Positions 35,794 to 39,864 of a stretch of DNA of 39,864 bases are shown here, piece by piece. Location: positions 1 through 39,864 of the forward strand of contig CACYCE010000051.1 in the NCBI GenBank assembly GCA_902772915.1, written 5' to 3'. The notes beneath the pieces were generated by a model that saw only the letters and a list, made by a program, of their open reading frames with translations, was not told the origin of the DNA and ran no database searches. Origin of the DNA: an uncultured Erysipelotrichaceae bacterium (lineage in GTDB: Bacteria > Bacillota_I > Bacilli_A > RFN20 > CAG-288). How positions within the stretch are numbered: position 1 is the stretch's first letter; each line of letters begins with the position of its first letter. The position numbers and the translations under genes were made by a program.

Positions 35794-36819
35794 ATGGAAA
35801 TTAAAAATGTGTTAGTTACTGGTGGAGTTGGATATATAGGTTCACACACTGTACTCTCATTAATAGAGCATGGTTATAATCCTATTATTATCGATAACCT
35901 ATCAAATTCGTCAGAAAAAGTATTGCCAAGATTAGAAAAAATCTCCTCTAAGAAGATTAAATTCTACAAAGGTGATGTTTGTAATAAAGAAGACTTAGAA
36001 GTAATATTCAAGGAAAATAAAATCGACGCTATCATTCACTTTGCGGGATTGAAAGCTGTGGGTGAATCAGTTCAAAAACCCGTTGAATATTACCGTAACA
36101 ATTTAGATTCAACATTAACTTTATTAGAAGAGATGTTGAAATACCAAATCAAAAACATCATCTTCTCTTCTTCGGCGACAGTCTATGGTATTCCTAGTCA
36201 CGTTCCTTTAACTGAATCTGATCCTATAGGCAAAGCTACTAACCCTTATGGACAAACAAAAATCATTCAAGAAGGCATCTTCCAAGATTTCTCCTTCGTC
36301 CATAAAGACTACAATATCTGCTTGTTGAGATACTTCAATCCTATCGGAGCCCATCCTTCTGGAATGATTGGCGAAGCTCCTAATGGAATTCCAAATAATT
36401 TGATGCCTTATATCACTCAAGTCGCTGTTGGTAAAAGAGAAAAATTGCACATTTTCGGCAATGACTACAATACACCTGATGGAACTTGTATTAGGGACTA
36501 CGTCCACGTTTGTGATTTAGCTGAAGGTCACGTCTTGTCTTTAAAGAAATTAGCCCAAGAGCCCGGCTTAGTTATCTACAACTTAGGTACTGGCAAAGGA
36601 ACAAGTGTCTTAGAATTAGTTCACGCTTATGAAAAAGCTACCGGAGTTAAGATTCCCTATCAAATCGACGCTAGAAGACCTGGAGATGTGGAAGCTAATT
36701 ACGCCGCTACTACTAAAGCTGAAAAAGAATTAGGATTTAAAGCAAAATTCACTATTGAAGATTCCTGCAGAGACTCTAACAACTGGCAACAACACAACCC
36801 TAACGGTTATGATGATTAA
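35794..36819 (+). CDS. galE: UDP-glucose 4-epimerase GalE
   Basis: An extended SDR enzyme of 341 residues that interconverts UDP-glucose and UDP-galactose (and perhaps the N-acetyl forms). The NAD-binding motif GGVGYIGSH is at 10-18. Catalytic Tyr 152 and Lys 156 are in NPYGQTK, with the Ser of FSSSATVYG (about 124-132) as third residue. The downstream DGTCIRDYVHVCDLA is typical GalE. The ribosome binding site AAGGAGG, 6 bases before the ATG, is the strongest in the window. It could supply UDP-galactose for the glycolipid glycosyltransferase nearby. Confidence 0.95.
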   Translation: MEIKNVLVTGGVGYIGSHTVLSLIEHGYNPIIIDNLSNSSEKVLPRLEKISSKKIKFYKGDVCNKEDLEVIFKENKIDAIIHFAGLKAVGESVQKPVEYYRNNLDSTLTLLEEMLKYQIKNIIFSSSATVYGIPSHVPLTESDPIGKATNPYGQTKIIQEGIFQDFSFVHKDYNICLLRYFNPIGAHPSGMIGEAPNGIPNNLMPYITQVAVGKREKLHIFGNDYNTPDGTCIRDYVHVCDLAEGHVLSLKKLAQEPGLVIYNLGTGKGTSVLELVHAYEKATGVKIPYQIDARRPGDVEANYAATTKAEKELGFKAKFTIEDSCRDSNNWQQHNPNGYDD

Positions 36820-36820
36820 T

Positions 36821-36852
36821 AAAAATTGACTTCACATTTGAAGTCAATTTTT
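36821..36852. terminator. Bidirectional terminator between galE and the NrnA-CysQ fusion
   Basis: A perfect 14-bp stem with arms 36821-36834 and 36839-36852 around the loop CATT. The core is TTGACTTCA with TGAAGTCAA, bordered by A5 and T7, so a U-tract exists in both directions. It sits between the convergent stops of galE and the fusion gene. Confidence 0.92.
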
Positions 36853-38616
36853 TTATTTCTTAAAGATATTTTCCCTTCTGTTTACACAAGCGTAACCATT
36901 GTGGTTATAAACATCTTTTTTATTGTAAGTTAGAGGATTGCCTTCGCAATCAGAATAAATTCCTCCCGCTTCTTCAACAATCAATTGAGGAGCGCAGGTG
37001 TCCCATTCTTTAGTTCCTTCTCCAAAATTGAAACAGACATCAGCAACTCCAGAAGCAACTAAGCAAGCTTTCCAAGAAGAGCCACAATGTTTAACTTCTT
37101 TAATTTTATCTTTGTTTCTAGCAAATATTTCTTCTGCAATCTTGGAAGGATGAGTAGCAGAATCTAAAGCTTGCAACGCACTTACTCTAGTAGAGACATG
37201 AATTCTTCTGATGGTTTTATTGTTTTCCAAATAGTAAGCACCTTGACCTTTAACAGCAAAATAAACATCGTTTTTTACGGGAATGCCTATGACTGAGACT
37301 ACAGGATGATGATCTTCAACTAAAGCGATATTAATGGAAAACATATCATCTTTAACTACATAATCAGAAGTACCATCAAGAGGATCAATTACGAAAATTC
37401 TCTTCTTATCTAATCTAGATAAATCATCAGCGTCCTCTTCGGTTAACATTCCATAACCAGGAAATTTCTTATTAAGAGTATCTCTAATAATCTTGTTAGA
37501 AGCTTTGTCCGCATCAGTAACAGGAGAATTATCAGCTTTAATTTCAATATTGAATCCTTTTTTGTAGAAATTCATTATTTTGCTCATAGCCTTGTAACAG
37601 ACATTAACCATCGCTTCTAATTCAGGAGCAAACTCCCCATAAGATTTCAAAACTTCTTTTTCGCACATTTCTAATACTTCAGGAATTTTGTCTTTAGAAA
37701 CTAGAGTACATCCAGAGGCGTTAAAATGCCCTCCTCCACCTTGAGACTTAGCGATTTGTTGAACATTGACTTTATCACCTCTAGAACGAAATTCAGCGAA
37801 AACTTTCCCGTCTTCATCTTCACCAAATATCACCCAACAAGTAGAAGCGTTAATCCCTCCTATAGTATTGACTGCTAAAGCTGCAGAATGTCCTGTCAAA
37901 TTGAATTTTTTACAAGTCTTTCTATCGACAAATAAGTAAGTAACACCAAATCTTGTTTTCTTGTAATTAGAAAATAGATAACCTTGGAAAGGTAATCTAG
38001 ATTCTCTAACTGAATATAAAGAGTCGTAAATCACTTTCACATCCGCTCCATCTTCAACTAATTTCTTTAATACTCTAAATAATTCAGGATAATAAGCGAA
38101 TTGTTCTCTTCCAGTATCGGTAGTTATACCTAAAAATAAACATGAAGCAGCAACAGGATTTAAATGTTCAATTCTACCGTAAATGATTGAGGCAATTAAA
38201 TCACATGCTGAACCTCTTTCAGTATCAATAATTTCAACTCCACCAAAATCCTCGACAAAAAAGTGATGATCAATTTTTATCATGCCTTTCCCTTTGATAG
38301 AAAAAGCGCGCTCATCTCCAGCTCTTTTCTTATCAGGCAAATCACAAACTATATGCAATGATGAAGCGATAGTCTCATCGCTTACATAATCAGAAGCAGG
38401 GAAAGAATAAGGTGCAGAGACACAATCAGTTCTCGATACATAAATATTTTTATTAGGATATATTTGCTTTAGAGCGTATTTCAAACCATTAGAAGACCCG
38501 TAGCAATCTCCATCAGGCCAAATATGGCCAAAAATAACAATAGAGTCATTCTCCTCTATCAATTTCCAAAATTCATCAATTTCTCTTTTTAAATCAGTAT
38601 TTAAATTCTTGAGCAT
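36853..38616 (-). CDS. Fusion of DHH phosphoesterase (NrnA-like) with IMPase/CysQ-like phosphatase
   Basis: A 587-residue two-domain enzyme. The N-terminal half is a DHH-DHHA1 phosphoesterase: HIWPDGD (31-37), D92 in VCDLPD, DHH (116-118), D167 in TTDTGR, and the DHHA1 motif GGGGHFNASG (293-302). NrnA proteins degrade short RNAs and dephosphorylate pAp. The C-terminal half (about 335-587) is a metal-dependent inositol-monophosphatase/CysQ fold: SPVTDAD (364-370), EE (393-394), DPLDGT (411-416), WDTCAPQLIVEEAGG (538-552). CysQ also removes the 3' phosphate of pAp. Both catalytic sets look intact, so it may be a double pAp phosphatase or combine nanoRNA and inositol phosphate activity. The join near 325-340 is clean, with no frameshift. 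Confidence 0.9.
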   Translation of the reverse strand: MLKNLNTDLKREIDEFWKLIEENDSIVIFGHIWPDGDCYGSSNGLKYALKQIYPNKNIYVSRTDCVSAPYSFPASDYVSDETIASSLHIVCDLPDKKRAGDERAFSIKGKGMIKIDHHFFVEDFGGVEIIDTERGSACDLIASIIYGRIEHLNPVAASCLFLGITTDTGREQFAYYPELFRVLKKLVEDGADVKVIYDSLYSVRESRLPFQGYLFSNYKKTRFGVTYLFVDRKTCKKFNLTGHSAALAVNTIGGINASTCWVIFGEDEDGKVFAEFRSRGDKVNVQQIAKSQGGGGHFNASGCTLVSKDKIPEVLEMCEKEVLKSYGEFAPELEAMVNVCYKAMSKIMNFYKKGFNIEIKADNSPVTDADKASNKIIRDTLNKKFPGYGMLTEEDADDLSRLDKKRIFVIDPLDGTSDYVVKDDMFSINIALVEDHHPVVSVIGIPVKNDVYFAVKGQGAYYLENNKTIRRIHVSTRVSALQALDSATHPSKIAEEIFARNKDKIKEVKHCGSSWKACLVASGVADVCFNFGEGTKEWDTCAPQLIVEEAGGIYSDCEGNPLTYNKKDVYNHNGYACVNRRENIFKK

Positions 38617-38675
38617 TTCTTATTCTCCAATATACATTTTATCAAATTAAACAAAATATATATATTTTAATGATA

Positions 38676-38701
38676 TAAAAAAACCTCTAAATTAATAGAG
38701 G
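38676..38701 (-). terminator. Intrinsic terminator after fba
   Basis: CCTCTA and TAGAGG (38684-38689 and 38696-38701) form a 6-bp stem around a 6-base loop. On the minus strand a run of seven T follows directly, just after the fba stop. It separates fba from the downstream fusion gene. Confidence 0.88.
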
Positions 38702-38719
38702 CTAGGAATTTAAAATTGA

Positions 38720-39598
38720 TTAAGCTTTATTATCAGAACCGAAGAGTTTAATCTTTTCTTCGACTTTAGCTCTGATAGCTTCATAACCAGGTTTTAATAA
38801 TTTACGAGGATCGTAACCTTTAGTCTTATTATCACCAGTAGGAGCAGCTAAACCAGCGTTGACATATTCAATAGTAGCGGCGGCGAAAACTAATTGACAA
38901 TCAGTATTGACATTGATTTTGGAAACGCCATTTCTAATCGCGTGAACAATTTGATCATCAGGGATACCAGTTCCACCATGTAAAACTAAAGGAATATGGT
39001 TAGTAGCTTGATTGATTTTCTCTAAAGCATCAAAATGCAAACCAGACCAGTTTTTAGGATATATACCGTGAATATTACCAATACCAGCAGCTAAGAAATC
39101 GATACCGCAATCGACAATCTTCTTACATTCAGCAGGATCGGCGACTTCACCATCAGCAGTGATACCATCTTCAGTTCCACCAATAGCACCAACTTCAGCT
39201 TCAACAGAGATACCTTTAGAGTGAGCTAATTTAACTAATTCTTTAGTCTTTTCAATATTTTCATCAAAAGGTAAAGAGGAACCATCGAACATAATAGAAG
39301 TAAAGCCCGCTTCGATACAAGCTTTAGCAGCTTCGTAATTACCGTGATCTAAATGTAAAGCGACAGGAACAGTGATTCCTAAAGTTTCATCCATGGCTCT
39401 AACCATAGCAGCGACGACTTTGTAACCACCCATGTACTTACCAGCGCCCATAGAGACACCTAATATAACAGGAGAGTTCATTTCTTGAGACTTAGTGAGA
39501 ACGGCTTTAGTCCATTCCAAATTGTTGATGTTAAATTGACCAACAGCATAATGACCATCTCTGGCCTTTTCTAACATTTCTTTAGCATTAACTAACAT
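38720..39598 (-). CDS. fba: Fructose-bisphosphate aldolase class II
   Basis: Zinc-dependent aldolase that splits fructose-1,6-bisphosphate in glycolysis. The 292-residue protein has VALHLDHG (79-86) with catalytic Asp 84 and zinc ligand His 85, IGNIHG for the phosphate-loop His, and LVLHGGTGIPD with the second zinc His. The N-terminus MLVNAKEMLEKARDGHYAVGQFN is typical. TTGGAGG with a good spacing stands before the ATG. It lies downstream of rpoE in the same direction but behind a terminator, an order often found in Firmicutes. Confidence 0.96.
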   Translation of the reverse strand: MLVNAKEMLEKARDGHYAVGQFNINNLEWTKAVLTKSQEMNSPVILGVSMGAGKYMGGYKVVAAMVRAMDETLGITVPVALHLDHGNYEAAKACIEAGFTSIMFDGSSLPFDENIEKTKELVKLAHSKGISVEAEVGAIGGTEDGITADGEVADPAECKKIVDCGIDFLAAGIGNIHGIYPKNWSGLHFDALEKINQATNHIPLVLHGGTGIPDDQIVHAIRNGVSKINVNTDCQLVFAAATIEYVNAGLAAPTGDNKTKGYDPRKLLKPGYEAIRAKVEEKIKLFGSDNKA

Positions 39599-39725
39599 TT
39601 AATTTTATCCTCCAATGTAGTTCCATTACTTATAATCTACTACTTTTTTATATTAAATTAAATGAAATTATAAATTATTTATTTAGTAATGATTTACTAT
39701 TTAAGTGTTTTGATTTCCCAGAACG

Positions 39726-39748
39726 AAAAAAGGCGAATTGCTTCGCCT
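39726..39748 (-). terminator. Intrinsic terminator after rpoE
   Basis: On the minus strand AGGCGAA and TTCGCCT (39731-39737 with 39742-39748) pair around a GCAA loop, followed by TTTTTT. It lies 5 bases after the rpoE stop, so fba probably has its own promoter in the 130 bases between. Confidence 0.9.
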
Positions 39749-39753
39749 AATAA

Positions 39754-39864
39754 TTAATAATTCAATTCAGAATTAGCTAGTTCAGCTTTTCTATCCGCAT
39801 CATCATCAGCGTCATCAAAGCCTTCTTTTCCCTCTTCTTCCTCATCTCCTTCATCACTTTCTTC
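39754..39864 (-). CDS. rpoE: RNA polymerase delta subunit RpoE, C-terminal acidic tail (partial)
   Basis: Only the last 36 codons and the TAA stop are in the window; the gene enters from the right edge. The translated tail is extremely acidic (EESDEGDEEEEGKEG, then FDDADDDADRK) and ends ELANSELNY. A disordered Asp/Glu C-terminus is the hallmark of Gram-positive delta, which loosens RNA polymerase contacts with nucleic acid, and rpoE commonly lies upstream of fba in Firmicutes. The folded N-terminal domain is not visible, so the name rests on composition and location. Confidence 0.65.
   Translation of the reverse strand, partial: EESDEGDEEEEGKEGFDDADDDADRKAELANSELNY

Noticed and set aside
36208-36507. 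Minus-strand open frame inside galE
   Set aside because: GalE motifs run through the whole region on the plus strand; the antisense frame has no family features or start signals.
1-39864. Mycoplasma-type genetic code (TGA as Trp), suggested by the AT-rich genes
   Set aside because: TGA ends jetA (16239-16241, minus) and the gene at 33571-34491, each overlapping the next start, and Trp is coded by TGG throughout.

Overview
The window is AT-rich, gene-dense bacterial chromosome from a low-GC Gram-positive (Bacillota). An uncultured Bacilli lineage close to Erysipelotrichales/RF39-type Mollicutes relatives is my best guess, from the gene families (RpoE delta, TsaB/D/E with RimI, YhaM, RecX, SpoIIIE-type FtsK, GlgC/GlgD pair), the A/T codon bias and purine-rich ribosome binding sites. 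TGA is used as a stop (for example at 16239-16241 on the minus strand and 34489-34491 on the plus strand), so the standard bacterial code 11 applies, not the Mycoplasma code. No tRNA, rRNA, CRISPR, insertion sequence or prophage is visible, and no intergenic gap exceeds 300 bases.

Layout. 1-1233: 5' part of asnS, cut by the left edge. 1295-5901 (minus): a tight cluster with a DUF3137-like membrane protein, a DUF402 nucleotide phosphatase, then tsaE-tsaB-rimI-tsaD (tRNA t6A synthesis and S18 acetylation). 5990-10967 (minus): glycogen operon glgC-glgD-glgA followed, 2 bases later, by a tandem HD/HD-GYP protein; a second DUF3137-like membrane protein lies just upstream (11037-12062). 12179-17708 (minus): a three-gene SMC complex of the Wadjet/MukBEF type (JetA-JetB-JetC) with its own promoter inside a perfect palindrome and its own terminator, but with no JetD nuclease gene in the window. 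17839-24879 (minus): ftsK, an M16 peptidase homologue lacking its zinc motif, type I pullulanase and a PlsC acyltransferase, in transcription order. 24996-27044 (plus): an XRE helix-turn-helix fused to a large polytopic membrane protein, probably leaderless. 27089-33485 (minus): flippase-like protein, glycolipid glycosyltransferase, recX, yhaM and a lipase-like lipoprotein, very tightly packed. 33571-36819 (plus): three small membrane proteins, one with a long Asn/Gln/Tyr-rich prion-like tail, then galE. 36853-39864 (minus): a fusion of a DHH-type NrnA with a CysQ/IMPase-type phosphatase, then fba, then the acidic C-terminal tail of rpoE at the right edge.

How it fits together. Sugar storage and sugar nucleotide genes dominate (glgC/D/A, pulA, galE, fba, glycolipid glycosyltransferase). 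Essential housekeeping (tsa genes, asnS, ftsK, fba, rpoE) surrounds the SMC complex, so it does not sit in an obvious defence or mobile island. The most noteworthy items are the JetABC complex without JetD, the fusion of two unrelated pAp-phosphatase families, the HTH-membrane fusion, and the HD/HD-GYP protein coupled to glycogen synthesis.
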